A stretch of 64,000 nucleotides of DNA from Candidatus Metaruminococcus caecorum (GCA_904420045.1 CAJFTY010000018.1:62001-126000); one strand, 5' to 3'. Counted from the first letter of the stretch, positions 52,875-62,470 are shown. Made by a program: numbers and translations. Notes: a model not told the origin generated them from the sequence alone.

Positions 52875-55256
52875 TTATTTCGTGCTCCATGTAGACTGAT
52901 TTAGCCCGTTTCCTGTAGAGATAAAGGTGTGTAAATGATTGTTGCCGTCTGATCTGTAATCGGAGTAGTGGAAAAGAGTTACAATATCATCTTTCCCATC
53001 CTTGTTAAAGTCACCCATAGTAAATTTATAGGAAACGTTGTTGGCAGGATAATAATCAGCCGGCCAGGAACGCCAGTTTTTACTGCCATCAAATTTGCTT
53101 CCTGTGGATAAATAGGTATATATATTGGTTCGTTTGTCAGGATAGTAATACATGACGGCTAAATCATCTTTTCCATCGCCGTTTAAATCTCCCATCGCAA
53201 AACGATTTGTAATACACGAAGGGCCGTAGTAAGCGTTTGACCACCATTCCTGGCTGCTGGAAAATTTTGTTCCTGAAGACAAGTATGTAAATATTTTGGC
53301 GTTATTTCCGTAATCATACATGACGGTCAAATCATCTTTACCGTCACCGTTAACGTCTCCGCATGCAAATCGTCCGGTTACTGAATTCGCGTTGTACATT
53401 CCGGTATCCCAAGACTGAAACTCGGTGGAACCAGTAAAGCTTTTTCCGTTGGAAATATGTGCAAATATTTTGGTTTTGCTGTTTCCGTAATCGTACATGG
53501 TCACGATGTCATCCTTTCCGTCACCGTTGACATCGCCTGCGGCAAATCGCCCGGTTACCTTGTCGGCCTGAAACATGTTGGGCGCCCAGCTTTGCCACGT
53601 TTGTCCATGAAAACTGCTACCGTTGGACAGGTAAACGAGAAGCTTTGTGGATTTATTCGCATAATAATATAGGATTGCGATATCGTCTTTACCGTCTCCG
53701 TTAAAGTCACCGGCTGCGGCTCGGCCAAAATATTCATTCATATAAACCTGCGGGGATTGAAACCAAGTTTTCGGAGCTTCAAAGCTTGATCCTGTAGAAA
53801 GCCGTACAACGAACTGCGAGCCTGCAGAACCTAGGCCGGACAATTCGACGACATCGTCTTTCCCATCGCCATTGAAATCGCCCGCTAAAGCCATGCTCTG
53901 ATAATCCCGGGCCGCTTCCAACGCTTTTCTGGCGTTCAGCCGTCCGCCCGATGCGACTCTCCCGTTTAACGCAGGTACTTTATCCACGCTATTTATAATA
54001 ATCTGACGGATTTGCTGAGGGGTCATCCCTCTGTATTTGCTCTCAATCAGTGCAGCCACTCCGGCTACCATCGGTGCGGAAAACGAGGTGCCATTGGAAT
54101 AGACATATTGATTGTTAAGTCCCGTTGTAAGGATCGAGCTGCCGGGAGCTGCAAGGTCAACGCTGGTGGCCCCATAATTTGAAAAATCAGAAAGGGTATC
54201 GCTGTCGGTGGTTGACGCCACGGAAATGATATTATCACTCGTATAGGATGCAGGATATTGCGGCTTGCTTCCGTCATTGTTGTGTGTTTGATTCCCGGCA
54301 GAAAATACAAACAATCCGTTAAAGCCGTCGATCAGGTCTTTATGCACCTGGTTATAGTCGGCGTTTTCATCGGATCCAGAAGCTTTCACATATCGAAAGC
54401 TGCCGTTAATGATTTTGATTCCATTGTTTCTGGCATATGTAATTGCATCCCCTAAGGATCGGTTTAAAAGAACGATTTTTACTTTTTGAGCAACTCCGGA
54501 AATGCCTGTGTTGTTATTTCCGACTGCGCCTAATACACCTGCAACATTCGTACCATGTTCTTGTTCTGTTCCTGCACTGCTGAAAGAAAGATTAGAGGTC
54601 AGGTCAACATGATTCGCTACCCCATTTTCCATTATTCCTACTTTAACGGTGTCAGATCCCCGGGTAATGTTCCAAGCCCCCGCCGCGTCTACTTTAGCGA
54701 GATTCCACTGATCCTTATATCTTGGATCGTTTGTAGCCGCTGCCACAGCTTGTGCCGCTTCTTCGGCAGTAGGCATTGGCAATTCGTCGTATGCTACATA
54801 CTCGTGATAGTCCGGAGAAACCGCATGTACATCCTTTCGAGCCTCCAGCTTTTCAATTGCATCCAGTACATTCGATTTTCCAGTGTTTTTAATTTGAATG
54901 GACAGGATCTGGTGAAATTTTTCTTTACGAATCAGATCATTGTCCTCACCACCTACGGTGTAGGTAAGGTCTTCCACCGACACTGCTTGGATTTCCGGAA
55001 AATCTTCGGGAGAGTATGGTTTGTTAACCTCGCTGTCTTTATGTTTTAAAGAAACCAGTATGGTATCATCTTTAAACGAATCGTCAAGATCTGCGCTGCA
55101 AGGCACCAATTGTTCATCCTGCAGGACAAAAGATTCTTCTGCAAAATAGGGGCTGTTAAATTGAGCATTGGCAGATGACTCCAGAGCCATACCTGCTGTT
55201 AAAAAGCATACTAAAAGGCTACAAATCATGTTTTTACAAAATTTTTGAAACTGCAA
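52875..55256 (-). CDS. Secreted subtilase with six FG-GAP/VCBS-type repeats, Asp-to-Glu at active site
   Basis: 793 residues, TTG start at 55256 (AAAAAGGA 9 bases upstream), with a signal peptide ending near ESSANA. A propeptide-like region (residues 40-180) precedes an S8 domain. His is in EHGTNVAG, Asn in FSAGNQTH and Ser in NGTSFSAPMVAG. At the first catalytic position the usual DTG/DSG reads ENG (GIMENGVANHVDL), so Asp is replaced by Glu. The last 340 residues are six repeats with DxNxDGKDD calcium loops, forming a propeller-like array. Single-gene unit. Confidence 0.88.
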   Translation of the reverse strand: MQFQKFCKNMICSLLVCFLTAGMALESSANAQFNSPYFAEESFVLQDEQLVPCSADLDDSFKDDTILVSLKHKDSEVNKPYSPEDFPEIQAVSVEDLTYTVGGEDNDLIRKEKFHQILSIQIKNTGKSNVLDAIEKLEARKDVHAVSPDYHEYVAYDELPMPTAEEAAQAVAAATNDPRYKDQWNLAKVDAAGAWNITRGSDTVKVGIMENGVANHVDLTSNLSFSSAGTEQEHGTNVAGVLGAVGNNNTGISGVAQKVKIVLLNRSLGDAITYARNNGIKIINGSFRYVKASGSDENADYNQVHKDLIDGFNGLFVFSAGNQTHNNDGSKPQYPASYTSDNIISVASTTDSDTLSDFSNYGATSVDLAAPGSSILTTGLNNQYVYSNGTSFSAPMVAGVAALIESKYRGMTPQQIRQIIINSVDKVPALNGRVASGGRLNARKALEAARDYQSMALAGDFNGDGKDDVVELSGLGSAGSQFVVRLSTGSSFEAPKTWFQSPQVYMNEYFGRAAAGDFNGDGKDDIAILYYYANKSTKLLVYLSNGSSFHGQTWQSWAPNMFQADKVTGRFAAGDVNGDGKDDIVTMYDYGNSKTKIFAHISNGKSFTGSTEFQSWDTGMYNANSVTGRFACGDVNGDGKDDLTVMYDYGNNAKIFTYLSSGTKFSSSQEWWSNAYYGPSCITNRFAMGDLNGDGKDDLAVMYYYPDKRTNIYTYLSTGSKFDGSKNWRSWPADYYPANNVSYKFTMGDFNKDGKDDIVTLFHYSDYRSDGNNHLHTFISTGNGLNQSTWSTK
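52975..53895 (-). repeat. Six tandem 52-residue calcium-loop repeats in subtilase
   Basis: The loops read GDFNGDGKDDVV, GDFNGDGKDDIA, GDVNGDGKDDIV, GDVNGDGKDDLT, GDLNGDGKDDLA and GDFNKDGKDDIV. They recur about every 150-165 bases. The match to calcium-binding FG-GAP/VCBS loops is clear; the nucleotide sequences differ enough that recent copying is not evident. Confidence 0.85.
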
Positions 55257-55413
55257 TTTTTTCAATCCTTTTTATATTTTTGTTGTCTGGTACACCCTCC
55301 AAAATGCACACTATACTTTATAATCAGATTTTGTGCTTATTTGTGACACATTTTCTTAAAAAAGTGGATATTTGACTACGAATATTTACAATTCGCTGTT
55401 TCCGAAAAAACAC

Positions 55414-55442
55414 TTGATTTTTTTGCAAATTTCCTGTATAAT
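55414..55442 (+). promoter_or_regulatory. Promoter of tRNA-Thr
   Basis: TTGATT (55414-55419), 17 bases, TATAAT (55437-55442), ending 14 bases before the tRNA. Confidence 0.8.
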
Positions 55443-55456
55443 AAATTCTTGTTAAC

Positions 55457-55532
55457 GCTACTGTGGCTCAGCTGGTAGAGCAGCTCACTCGTAATGAGCA
55501 GGTCGTCCGTTCGAATCGGATCAGTAGCTCCA
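55457..55532 (+). tRNA. tRNA-Thr (anticodon CGT)
   Basis: 76 bases including encoded CCA. Acceptor arms GCTACTG/CAGTAGC, D-stem GCTC/GAGC, anticodon stem GCTCA/TGAGC with loop CTCGTAA, T-arm with TTCGAAT. Discriminator base is T. Confidence 0.95.
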
Positions 55533-55535
55533 TAC

Positions 55536-55580
55536 AAAAAGGCCACAAACCACGGTGTTTACTGGGTTTGCGGCCTTTTT
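55536..55580 (+). terminator. Terminator after tRNA-Thr
   Basis: AAAAAGGCC-A-CAAACC pairs with GGTTTG-C-GGCCTTTTT with one mismatch. Confidence 0.85.
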
Positions 55581-56149
55581 CCATTTTATTGGTATATCCG
55601 TGTTTTATCGCGTTTTGTCGCATTTTTTCGAAAAGATGCAAGTCAGAGGTAAGTCGATTTTTGCCGCACAGGGGAGGGGCATCTTATCCCCAAAAGCAAA
55701 AGGGACAAGCTGTTTAGCCTTCCTTGTCACCCTTGCGAGCGACAACGAGTCCGAGATGAACACAAAACAGCCGGTGAGGACGAATGATCCCCACCGGCTT
55801 TTGCTATAACAACCTATACGATAGCTATCTATATTGCAAATCGTTATCGTATAGATAGCAAGTAATTGATTTTTGAACCAAAATGAAAATACGAATAATG
55901 AAATTAAAAAACCTTAAAAAGGTTTTTGTATAGAAAATGCTATTAAGGGTTTTCTTAGTTCTTGATTTAAAATGTATGAATTAACAAGCATATATTAAAA
56001 CTTAAAAATTGGGGGAAGTAGATATATCCAATGATCCGGTGTTCATCAAAATCTTATTAAATTTTATCTAATCATGAAATATTTCGTGATTTTTATCTGA
56101 AATATCCTTTTAAGTTAAAACCACACGTTCATAAACGCGTGGCTTTGAT
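55581..56149. other. AT-rich gene-free stretch beside tRNA
   Basis: No supported gene. A hairpin AGCCGGTG/CACCGGCT flanked by AAAAC and TTTTG lies at about 55768-55804. At 55814-55859 one segment (TATCGTATAGATAGC) can pair with either of two adjacent upstream segments. From about 55860 the sequence is very AT-rich, unlike the flanking chromosome, which suggests acquired DNA. Confidence 0.6.
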
Positions 56150-56401
56150 TCATTTAGTGATAGAAGAAATATACCAATCCGAATACCACTGGACGATCAA
56201 ATTTATGATAAATGCGATCAACTTTGCAATCAAATATAATAGAATTATACAAATAACAAGAATTCCAATATACCAAAACAAAGCTATTATGAAATTCACG
56301 ATCTTTTGTATCCATTTTTTCTTATGCTTGATTTTCGGCGCAGGAAGAGCACATAGAACGAATTCCAACAAATCTGCAAAAAAATCTTCAAGGCCATCCA
56401 T
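56150..56401 (-). CDS. Small two-segment membrane protein after Rhs relic
   Basis: 83 residues from ATG 56401; GGAGGAAAG lies 9 bases upstream. An acidic N-terminal part (MDGLEDFFADLLEFVLCALP) and a basic PKIKHKKKW stretch precede a long hydrophobic region (residues 35-75) enough for two passes. It is AT-rich and sits 36 bases after the end of an Rhs C-terminal relic, the place where toxin or immunity genes usually are. An immunity-like role is only a guess. Confidence 0.5.
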   Translation of the reverse strand: MDGLEDFFADLLEFVLCALPAPKIKHKKKWIQKIVNFIIALFWYIGILVICIILLYLIAKLIAFIINLIVQWYSDWYISSITK

Positions 56402-56436
56402 ATTAACCAACTTTCCTCCACGACAGTAATATTCCT

Positions 56437-56755
56437 TCACCCTTCGTCCGCGTTGATAAACCGTTCCACCTCGGGATTGTAATACCGGGATTGCAGGTAG
56501 TAAAACCCAGACTCGGTGTCGTAGTAATACCCGCGGTAACGGAAGGGGTTCTGATTTCCCACATGATACTTGTCGGTGATAACGTTCCCGGAGCCGTCGG
56601 TGACGCTCAACGCCTTGCCCCACGCATTTTACCACAACATTTCCATTGATGTCCAGTAGTGCCGTCACGTCCCCCATCAGATTGCACCGGGGGAAATAGG
56701 TCACGTTGCCGGTGCTGTCAAGCTTGGACACCGTCAGCCAAAGGTGCTGCCAATT
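56437..56755 (-). pseudogene. Rhs-repeat C-terminal relic, frameshifted
   Basis: One frame gives STGNVTYFPRCNLMGDVTAL and LDINGNVVVK, the end of an Rhs core. Another frame resumes with WGKALSVTDGSGNVITDKYH, NPFRYRGYYYDTESGFYYL and SRYYNPEVERFINADEG, followed by a stop at 56437. The frames switch near 56635, where about 11 bases (the usual YDA codons) seem missing. The N-terminal bulk of the gene is absent; the relic stops next to the hairpin at 56760-56797. The polymorphic C-terminal toxin tip is missing. Confidence 0.85.
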
Positions 56756-56759
56756 GGTG

Positions 56760-56797
56760 AATAGCAGCCGCTTCTTCAAAATGAAGCGGCTGCTATT
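56760..56797. terminator. 15-bp inverted repeat, likely terminator
   Basis: AATAGCAGCCGCTTC and its complement around 8 bases. It lies 19 bases after the lipoprotein gene end (minus strand), but no T tract follows. It also marks the edge of the Rhs relic. Confidence 0.6.
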
Positions 56798-56815
56798 CCT
56801 AAAAGAAGCAAAAAA

Positions 56816-57322
56816 CTATTCTGTCACTGTGACTGTGAAATCGTCGGTAGCCGAGCCTTCCTTCATCGGCGAAGTAACGGTAACCGTGACTTTACAGGTG
56901 CCAACCTTTTTGGCAGTAAGGCTAAAATTTTTCATTCCAGGCTGAACCTGTTTAAACTCTACAATGCCCTCTGGATCACATTTTGCTTTATAATAAAAGG
57001 TAACTCCAGATATTCTTGGGCTTAATATGGGCCGACTGTACTGTACTTCTCCAACTTTTAAGGTCCTATTCTTTTGCTCGCCAGCAAAATGTATGCCAAC
57101 ACTTTCTCTTTCAAGATATTGGCTGATCGTCAATCCTTCTGGCGGTATAACCGATTCTATCGGCTCCGATTCATTGTTGCTGTTACTTGGTTCCGATGAA
57201 ATAGCTTCTACACTTGATGTGTTTTTGTTCAACGATGAATCCTCTTTTCCATTGACAGGCTGACAGCTACATATGTTTAGAAACACCAACCCCGCAATAA
57301 CAATGTACACTGTTTTTTTCAT
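56816..57322 (-). CDS. Putative lipoprotein with Big_2-like end
   Basis: 168 residues. The signal peptide has a possible lipobox ICSC (residues 17-20). A Ser/Asn/Glu-rich linker follows, then a compact C-terminal domain of about 90 residues ending GTCKVTVTVTSPMKEGS and DDFTVTVTE, similar in pattern to bacterial Ig-like Big_2 folds. No known family. It belongs to the AT-richer accessory patch with the Rhs relic. Confidence 0.65.
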   Translation of the reverse strand: MKKTVYIVIAGLVFLNICSCQPVNGKEDSSLNKNTSSVEAISSEPSNSNNESEPIESVIPPEGLTISQYLERESVGIHFAGEQKNRTLKVGEVQYSRPILSPRISGVTFYYKAKCDPEGIVEFKQVQPGMKNFSLTAKKVGTCKVTVTVTSPMKEGSATDDFTVTVTE

Positions 57323-57546
57323 AATTCTCCCTCTCTAGTGTTTGAGCCGGATATTTCCGTCACCTAAAAAATGCCTCTGATTTAAGTTCCCGAGGCGAAG
57401 GAATTCCAACAGTAAAAACACTGCTGAAAATTCATCGGGCATTGGGCGTGGATATTATAAGCTTGCGATCAACCTGCCAGATGAGGAATAGGGCCTCCAG
57501 TGGATTTGATTTCCAGTTTTCTTGCGTAGGACGTTCGAAAGCATAT
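57323..57546. other. Gene-free stretch with possible XRE fragment
   Basis: The plus strand at about 57397-57455 reads GIPTVKTLLKIHRALGVDI, similar to the last helices of XRE repressors, but has no start or upstream domain and runs into unrelated sequence. It is likely a gene scrap. Nothing else is supported. Confidence 0.4.
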
Positions 57547-57584
57547 AAAAAGATCCATCGAAAAGGATCTTTCCGATGGATCTT
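57547..57584 (-). terminator. Terminator after secA
   Basis: AAGATCCATCG and its complement around 13 bases; on the minus strand TTTTTATA follows. Confidence 0.85.
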
Positions 57585-57614
57585 CTGGATCGGCGGGAAA
57601 ACCAGATGATTGGT

Positions 57615-60365
57615 TTATTCTTCGGAGCCCTCTTTCAGGCCGCAGCACTTTTTGTACTTTTTGCCGCTGCCGCAGGGGCAGGGATCGTTGTCGCCAACTT
57701 TTTGTTTTTTTACAGGCGCTTTTTTGACCGGGCTTCCATCGCCGGAAAATCCTTCCTGGGTGGGTTTGGCGACCTGTTCGCGCTTGGGTTCTTCTTCGGT
57801 GCGGATTTCCACGGTCAGCAGCATCTTCATGGTGTCCTCACGGATGGAGGCCACCATATCGTCGAACATATCGAAGCCTTCCAGACGGTATTCCACCACC
57901 GGATCCCGCTGTCCGTAGGCCCGCAGATAGATGCCCTTGCGGAGTTCATCCATAGCATCGATGTGATCCATCCACTTGGTGTCCACGATCCGGAGCAGGA
58001 CGACGCGCTCCAGCTCCCGCATGATTTCGGTGCCGTATTTTTCTTCCTTGCGCTCGTATTTTTCTTTGGCCTTTTTCACCAATTGATCCGCGATGTCGGA
58101 TTTTTTCATTTTTTCCAGTTCGCGCACATCGTATTGAAGGTCCTCCGACGTGGTGATGACGCCCAGGAAGTGATCCCGCAGACCTTCCATGTTCCAGTTT
58201 TCTACGATGTCGCCAGCCAGATAGTTGCTTACCGCATCGTTTACTGCGTCGGAAATCATGGTCATGACGTATTCGCGCAGATCCTCGCCGTTCAAGACCT
58301 TGCCGCGCTGGCCGTAGATCAGCTCGCGCTGGCGGTTCATTACGTCGTCAAACTGCAGAACGTTTTTCCGAATGCTGAAGTTACGGCCTTCCACCTTGCG
58401 CTGGGCGGATTCAATGGCATTAGTGAGCATTTTGTTTTCAATGGGCTGGTCCTCTTCAATTTTCAGCGCGTTCATCATATTCTGGATCCGCTCGCCGCCG
58501 AACAGGCGCATTAAATCATCCTCCAGGGAGATGAAGAACTTGCTGGCGCCTGGGTCGCCCTGACGGCCGGCGCGTCCCCGCAGCTGATTGTCGATCCGGC
58601 GGGACTCGTGGCGCTCGGTGCCCAAGATGAACAGGCCGCCAGCCTCGCAGACCTCCTCGGCTTCCTGCTTGATCTGGTCTTTGTATTTTTTGTATAGATC
58701 CTGATAGATCTGGCGGGCGGCTTTGACCTCCTCGTCGTCGGTGTCAGCAAAGCCGGTGGCCTCGGTGATCAGATCCTCATAAAAGCCCAGTTTGCGCATT
58801 TCCGCCTTGGCCATATACTCGGCGTTGCCGCCCAGCACAATGTCGGTGCCGCGTCCCGCCATGTTGGTGGCGATGGTGACCGCGCCTTTTTTACCGGCCT
58901 GAGCGACGATTTCCGCTTCCTTTTCATGGTATTTGGCGTTTAACACCTCGTGTTTGATGCCCCGGCGTTTAAGCATGGAGCTTAGCAGCTCGGATTTTTC
59001 AATGGAGATGGTGCCAACCAGCACGGGCTGGCCTTTTTCGTGGCACTCCACGATCTGCTCGATCACTGCGGAGAACTTGCCCTTCTCGGTCTTATAGATC
59101 GAATCCTGGTTGTCGATTCGAATGACCGGTTTGTTGGTGGGGATTTCAATGACGTCCAGTTTGTAGATTTCCCGGAATTCCGCTTCTTCGGTCAGGGCGG
59201 TACCGGTCATACCGGACAGTTTGGTGTACAGGCGGAAGAAGTTCTGGAAGGTAATGGTGGCCAGGGTTTTGCTCTCCCGCTCCACCTTGACGCCTTCCTT
59301 GGCCTCGATGGCCTGGTGGAGGCCTTCGTTGTAACGGCGGCCCAGCATCAGGCGGCCGGTGAATTCGTCGACGATGATGACTTCGCCGTCCTTGACCACA
59401 TAGTCGATGTCCCGGGTCATGATGCCATGGGCTTTGATGGCCTGGTTGATGTGGTGCTGGATGGTCATGTTGTCTGCGTCCATCAGGTTTTCCAGGTTGA
59501 AGAAAGCCTCCGCCTTTTTCACGCCCTGGGGGGTAAGGGTGGCGGTTTTGGCCTTTTCGTCCACGATGTAGTCCGCGTCGGTATCCGCGTCGTTGTCCAC
59601 CTTGTCGTCCAGCTCGGCAAACTTCTGTACCTTTAGGGTGCGGGCGAACCGGTCGGCCACGGTGTACAGCTCGGTGGACTTGTCGCCCTGGCCCGAGATA
59701 ATCAGGGGAGTTCGGGCCTCGTCGATCAGGATGGAGTCCACCTCGTCCACGATGGCGAAGTGAAAGCCCCGCTGCACCTGCTGCTCTTTATAAATGCACA
59801 TGTTGTCCCGCAGGTAATCGAAGCCGAGTTCGTTGTTGGTGCCGTAGGTGATGTCGCAGGCGTATGCTTTGCGGCGTTCGTCGTTGTCCAGGCCGTGGAC
59901 GATCAGGCCCACGGACAGTCCCAGAAACTTGTACAGCTTGCCCATCCACTCGGAGTCGCGTTTTGCCAGGTAGTCGTTGACCGTGACGATGTGCACGCCT
60001 TTTCCAGTCAGGCCGTTTAAGTACGCGGGCAGGGTGGCAACCAGGGTTTTACCTTCACCGGTGCGCATTTCTGCGATACGGCCCTGGTGCAGCACGATGC
60101 CGCCGATGATCTGCACGGGGAAGTGGCGCATATCCAGCACCCGGGCGGAAGCCTCCCGGCAGACGGCAAAGGCATCCGGCAGGATGTCGTCGGTGGTCTC
60201 ACCGTTTTCAAGGCGTTCCTTCAACAAGGCGGTCTGGTTTTTCAGCTCGCTGTCGCTCATGGCTTTGTAGGTTTCCTCCAACGCGAGAACCTTGTCCACA
60301 ATGGGCTTGACGCGCTTGACCTCCTTTTTGCTGTAGGAGCCAAAGATCTTTTCCACAATACTCAT
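57615..60365 (-). CDS. secA: Protein translocase ATPase SecA
   Basis: 916 residues. Motor of the Sec export pathway. Motifs: [18 protein letters not shown] (Walker A), [20 protein letters not shown] (Walker B), [26 protein letters not shown] and [10 protein letters not shown]. The C-terminal tail has [14 protein letters not shown], the zinc-binding SecB/ribosome-interaction motif. GAGGTGA is 7 bases before the ATG. Single-gene transcript from the promoter at 60467. Confidence 0.98.
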   Translation of the reverse strand: MSIVEKIFGSYSKKEVKRVKPIVDKVLALEETYKAMSDSELKNQTALLKERLENGETTDDILPDAFAVCREASARVLDMRHFPVQIIGGIVLHQGRIAEMRTGEGKTLVATLPAYLNGLTGKGVHIVTVNDYLAKRDSEWMGKLYKFLGLSVGLIVHGLDNDERRKAYACDITYGTNNELGFDYLRDNMCIYKEQQVQRGFHFAIVDEVDSILIDEARTPLIISGQGDKSTELYTVADRFARTLKVQKFAELDDKVDNDADTDADYIVDEKAKTATLTPQGVKKAEAFFNLENLMDADNMTIQHHINQAIKAHGIMTRDIDYVVKDGEVIIVDEFTGRLMLGRRYNEGLHQAIEAKEGVKVERESKTLATITFQNFFRLYTKLSGMTGTALTEEAEFREIYKLDVIEIPTNKPVIRIDNQDSIYKTEKGKFSAVIEQIVECHEKGQPVLVGTISIEKSELLSSMLKRRGIKHEVLNAKYHEKEAEIVAQAGKKGAVTIATNMAGRGTDIVLGGNAEYMAKAEMRKLGFYEDLITEATGFADTDDEEVKAARQIYQDLYKKYKDQIKQEAEEVCEAGGLFILGTERHESRRIDNQLRGRAGRQGDPGASKFFISLEDDLMRLFGGERIQNMMNALKIEEDQPIENKMLTNAIESAQRKVEGRNFSIRKNVLQFDDVMNRQRELIYGQRGKVLNGEDLREYVMTMISDAVNDAVSNYLAGDIVENWNMEGLRDHFLGVITTSEDLQYDVRELEKMKKSDIADQLVKKAKEKYERKEEKYGTEIMRELERVVLLRIVDTKWMDHIDAMDELRKGIYLRAYGQRDPVVEYRLEGFDMFDDMVASIREDTMKMLLTVEIRTEEEPKREQVAKPTQEGFSGDGSPVKKAPVKKQKVGDNDPCPCGSGKKYKKCCGLKEGSEE

Positions 60366-60466
60366 GGATTTGTCACCTCATATCTTAAGTTTACAACCAA
60401 TCCCAACCCATAAAAATCCGTCAGTTGAATTGATACTTCTATAAATGTGTTCAGACACACTTTTAC

Positions 60467-60495
60467 AGTATATCCTGTCCCGAGGGTATTTGCAA
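60467..60495 (-). promoter_or_regulatory. Promoter of secA
   Basis: Minus strand TTGCAA (60490-60495), 17 bases, TATACT (60467-60472); about 100 bases of leader follow. Confidence 0.8.
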
Positions 60496-60614
60496 GTGGT
60501 TTTTCTGAACATTCCGGCAGTTTAGCAAATATTAAGAAAAATTTACCCCCATTTCTGGATGAAACCGCACAAAAAAGCGGGGCCGTACTTGTTAATTTTT
60601 CATCAATCGACATC

Positions 60615-60643
60615 TTGCGCAACACGGAAAAAGCAGGTATAAT
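60615..60643 (+). promoter_or_regulatory. Promoter of NifU-like/GGGtGRT pair
   Basis: TTGCGC (60615-60620), 17 bases, TATAAT (60638-60643). Confidence 0.75.
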
Positions 60644-60687
60644 AATACTGCGTGAACATGTCAATGAAACCGAAAGGAGTATCCCTT

Positions 60688-61380
60688 ATGAACTATTCTC
60701 ATGAAGTCGAGAGAATGTGTCCTCTCACCAAAGGCCCCAATCACGGACCTGCTCCGATCCCGGAGGAAGGCAGATGGGTCAAAGCATACGAGATCAAAGA
60801 TATCTCCGGTCTGACCCACGGCGTGGGCTGGTGCGCTCCCCAGCAGGGCGCCTGTAAGCTGACCCTGAACGTAAAAAATGGTATTATCGAAGAAGCGCTG
60901 GTGGAAACCCTTGGATGTTCCGGCATGACCCACTCCGCCGCAATGGCGGGTGAAATTCTGCCTGGCAAAACCCTCCTGGAAGCTCTGAACACCGACCTGG
61001 TGTGCGACGCCATCAACGTGGCCATGCGGGAGCTGTTCCTCCAGATCGTGTACGGCCGCACCCAGACCGCGTTTTCTGAGGATGGTCTGCCCGTCGGCGC
61101 CGGCCTGGAAGACTTGGGCAAAGGCCTGCGCAGCCAGGTGGGCACCATCTTCTCCACCAAGGCAAAAGGCGTCCGCTACATGGAGCTGGCGGAGGGGTAC
61201 ATCCTTTCTGTTGCGCTGGACAACAACAACGAGGCCATCGGCTATAAATTTGTCCGCCTTGGCAAAATGCTTGAGGACATCCGCCACGGCGTGGATCCCA
61301 CCGAGGCGTACAACAAAAACATCGGTACATATGGTCGTTATGATGGCGCTGCCAAATATATCGATCCCCGTGAAGAATAA
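60688..61380 (+). CDS. NifU/IscU-like protein of the GGGtGRT pair
   Basis: 230 residues from ATG 60688 (AAAGGAG 8 bases upstream). A NifU_N-like segment is suggested by GWCAPQQGACKLTLNVKNGIIEEALVETLGCSGMTHSAAMAGE; within it the Cys residues in GWCAP, QGACK and LGCSGMTH could hold a cluster. It is longer than IscU and lacks the usual LPPVK motif, so it is not a standard scaffold. It is followed after 17 bases by the GGGtGRT gene, its constant neighbour as far as I know. Function unknown. Confidence 0.72.
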   Translation: MNYSHEVERMCPLTKGPNHGPAPIPEEGRWVKAYEIKDISGLTHGVGWCAPQQGACKLTLNVKNGIIEEALVETLGCSGMTHSAAMAGEILPGKTLLEALNTDLVCDAINVAMRELFLQIVYGRTQTAFSEDGLPVGAGLEDLGKGLRSQVGTIFSTKAKGVRYMELAEGYILSVALDNNNEAIGYKFVRLGKMLEDIRHGVDPTEAYNKNIGTYGRYDGAAKYIDPREE

Positions 61381-61397
61381 GGTAAGGAGGCAACAAC

Positions 61398-62396
61398 ATG
61401 GTACAGTTTGAAGGTAAAGAAAGAAGAATGCCCAAGATTGAAGCCTGCCTGAAAGAGTACGGCATCGAGTCTTTGGAAGCTGCCCGCGACCTTTGCCTGA
61501 GCAAAGGCGTCAATGTGGACGAAATCGTCAAGGGCATCCAGCCCATCGCGTTTGAAAACGCCGTTTGGGCGTACACTCTGGGCACCGCGATTGCGCTGAA
61601 AAAAGGCGTGAAAAAAGCTGCGGACGCCGCGGAAACCATCGGCATCGGCCTGCAGGCGTTCTGTGTGCCCGGCTCGGTGGCCGAGACCAGAAGCGTTGGC
61701 TTAGGCCACGGCAACCTGGGCGCGATGCTGCTCCGGGAAGAGACCGACTGCTTCTGCTTCCTGGCGGGACATGAGTCCTTTGCCGCTGCAGAAGGCGCCA
61801 TCGGCATCGCCCGCACCGCCAACAAGGCCCGGAAATCTCCCCTGCGGGTCATCCTCAACGGCCTGGGCAAAGACGCCGCATACATCATCTCCCGGATCAA
61901 CGGCTTCACCTATGTGGAGACGGAGTATGACTTCGCCACTAGTGAGCTTAAAGAAGTCCGCCGGGTCGCGTTCTCTGATGGAGAAAAAGCCAAGGTCAAC
62001 GTCTACGGCGCCAACGACGTGCTGGAAGGCGTTGCCATCATGAAACACGAAAAAGTGGACGTTTCCATCACTGGTAACTCCACCAACCCCACCCGGTTCC
62101 AGCATCTGGTTGCCGGCACCTACAAAAAGTGGGCCAATGAAAACGGCGTGAAGTACTTCTCCGTTGCCTCCGGCGGCGGAACCGGCCGTACCCTGCATCC
62201 CGACAACGTGGCGGCGGGCCCGGCTTCCTACGGCCTGACCGACTCCATGGGCCGTATGCATTCTGATGCACAGTTCGCGGGTTCGTCTTCGGTTCCCGCC
62301 CATGTAGAAATGATGGGCCTGATGGGCATGGGCAACAATCCGATGGTTGGCGCTACCGTTGCGTGTGCTGTTGCGGTGGAAGAAGCCAACAAATAA
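61398..62396 (+). CDS. GGGtGRT family protein
   Basis: 332 residues. The family-naming motif appears in SVASGGGTGRTLHPDN. Other strong-looking segments are GLGHGNLGAMLLREETDCF, LAGHESFAAAEGAIGIARTAN and GMGNNPMVGATVACAVAVEE. No membrane segment or signal. The protein is abundant-looking (good codon context, strong AAGGAGG site) but its reaction is unknown. It ends the operon with the NifU-like gene. Confidence 0.9.
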   Translation: MVQFEGKERRMPKIEACLKEYGIESLEAARDLCLSKGVNVDEIVKGIQPIAFENAVWAYTLGTAIALKKGVKKAADAAETIGIGLQAFCVPGSVAETRSVGLGHGNLGAMLLREETDCFCFLAGHESFAAAEGAIGIARTANKARKSPLRVILNGLGKDAAYIISRINGFTYVETEYDFATSELKEVRRVAFSDGEKAKVNVYGANDVLEGVAIMKHEKVDVSITGNSTNPTRFQHLVAGTYKKWANENGVKYFSVASGGGTGRTLHPDNVAAGPASYGLTDSMGRMHSDAQFAGSSSVPAHVEMMGLMGMGNNPMVGATVACAVAVEEANK

Positions 62397-62430
62397 GGCA
62401 GAGACCGCAGAAAACTAGAATTATTTAAAC

Positions 62431-62470
62431 AAACAGGGACTTTGGTGTGTTGTACCCAAGTCCCTGTTTT
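62431..62470 (+). terminator. Terminator after GGGtGRT gene
   Basis: AAACAGGGACTT pairs with AAGTCCCTGTTT, followed by T. Confidence 0.82.

Noticed and set aside
55463-55809. Two 84-codon plus-strand ORFs at the tRNA
   Set aside because: One overlaps the tRNA and both run through its terminator; composition is not coding.
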